Notes under the pieces: model-generated
The model's database searches: none
What the model saw: only the letters and a program-made list of their open reading frames with translations
Told to the model about the DNA's origin: nothing
From: Balanoglossus misakiensis
Taxonomy: Eukaryota; Hemichordata
Reading direction: 5' to 3'
Assembly (NCBI GenBank): GCA_040954595.2
Contig: CM082580.2
Location: forward strand, 8,866,001-8,930,000
Length of the DNA: 64,000 nucleotides
Made by a program: the position numbers and the translations under genes
In this document: one piece after another, positions 63,287 through 64,000 of the stretch
Layout: every line of letters starts with the position of its first letter
Position numbering within the stretch: the first letter of the stretch is position 1

Positions 63287-64000
63287 CTGTAACCAGGAAA
63301 GAAAGCACTCTTCTACGGTATTTCTGTGGGTTCTACAGAAAGAAAAATAAATGATAAGGAAATACATGTACCTACTTCCGAAATTCCCACTTCAGACACG
63401 TTGTAATTACGCTCGATTGAAATCGGCCGTAAGTTCGCTGAAGGAGACAGTGACTTTATAATGGAGAGAGTTGAGGGGTGAGCAATAATCAGAGCGCGGG
63501 CACGTATAGGCCATACTACCGCATTACTCTAGGCGTTAGATTGGTTTCGTTATCGTTTCAGCCATAGACAATAGAAAAGTGTCAACCGACGTTGTCGTTC
63601 CGACGACATCGACGTAATTACCCTAAACTGGAATGGGGTTTTTCCCACAGCTCTGCGTGACGCGTGGCGATGACCGCTCATTTGGCCTTACACACGCCAA
63701 GCAATGCTGTGTTTCCACAGCTATAAAAGTCATCCATCGTCATCATGATCGGCAAAACGTTACTAACGGATAAACGGGCCCATGTACAACTACCTGTACA
63801 TCGTACACGTGCGGCGTCATTGGTTACCTTTACTTCCGGGTTCCATGTTTGCGCCATGATTTGGCAAGAACCCAATGAGAGGCAGGCAGCGAGAGTCATG
63901 TTTGCGACGAATCAAATGCACCCGTCCTTCCCCAAATCATTTTTAAACAGTAACCACGGTGTAATTTACCTACCAGTCAACAGACCATTATTTTCTCACC
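63287..64000. other. upstream region of gene C
   Basis: Moderately CpG-rich, with an ETS-type CCGGAAGT on the minus strand near 63.83-63.84 kb, a plausible promoter for gene C. A 73-codon minus-strand frame (63678-63899) contains ATG..AAG|GTAACC and could be a first exon, but this is unsupported. Confidence 0.3.

Overview
The window is animal genomic DNA: genes are broken into many short exons with consensus GT..AG splice sites, introns are AT-rich with microsatellites and small inverted-repeat elements, and the proteins are metazoan. p190RhoGAP, MFAP1, a class A GPCR, an SLC16-type transporter and a multiplied set of Death-domain genes, in a compact genome, suggest an invertebrate deuterostome. 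Amphioxus (Branchiostoma) is my best guess; a hemichordate or another marine invertebrate is not excluded. All gene models are spliced by eye, using reading-frame and intron-phase continuity. In every model the summed coding length is an exact multiple of three.

Layout: (1) 1.8-24.04 kb, minus strand: a 26-exon p190 RhoGAP gene (1,633 aa), with a second in-frame 3'-terminal exon at 1800-1983 and a 63-nt cassette exon at 12795-12857. Its introns carry four TTAA-ended, piggyBac-like mini-elements and one hairpin element. (2) 24.1-35.2 kb: mostly non-coding, with two CpG-rich patches and one orphan coding-like stretch. (3) 35.2-38.72 kb, minus: MFAP1 (452 aa, 9 exons), with a 417-bp element flanked by a 9-bp direct repeat in its last intron. 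(4) 39.8-40.8 kb: broken coding-like segments. (5) 41.37-42.47 kb, minus: an intronless class A GPCR (368 aa). (6) 44.18-46.95 kb, plus: a type II membrane protein resembling GDP-fucose protein O-fucosyltransferases (486 aa). (7) 47.15-49.26 kb, minus: a monocarboxylate-transporter-like MFS protein (481 aa). (8) 51.4-63.3 kb: a cluster of three Death-domain genes.

The Death-domain cluster is the most interesting part. Gene A (plus, 514 aa) has two tandem copies of a Cys/His module I cannot assign to a named family, then an acidic linker and a C-terminal Death domain. Gene B (minus, 602 aa) is a long helical/coiled-coil protein with an S/T-P-rich hinge and a C-terminal Death domain. Gene C (minus, 162 aa) is a small adaptor-like protein with a Gly/Asn/Val motif reminiscent of RHIM or amyloid-forming segments, followed by a Death domain. 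All three Death domains lie on one terminal exon entered in phase 1 and share a W..(I/V)(L/F)R.L.WP signature. They look like copies of one cassette joined to different front ends, and may form a local sensor/scaffold/adaptor set for cell-death or innate-immune signalling. That role is inference.
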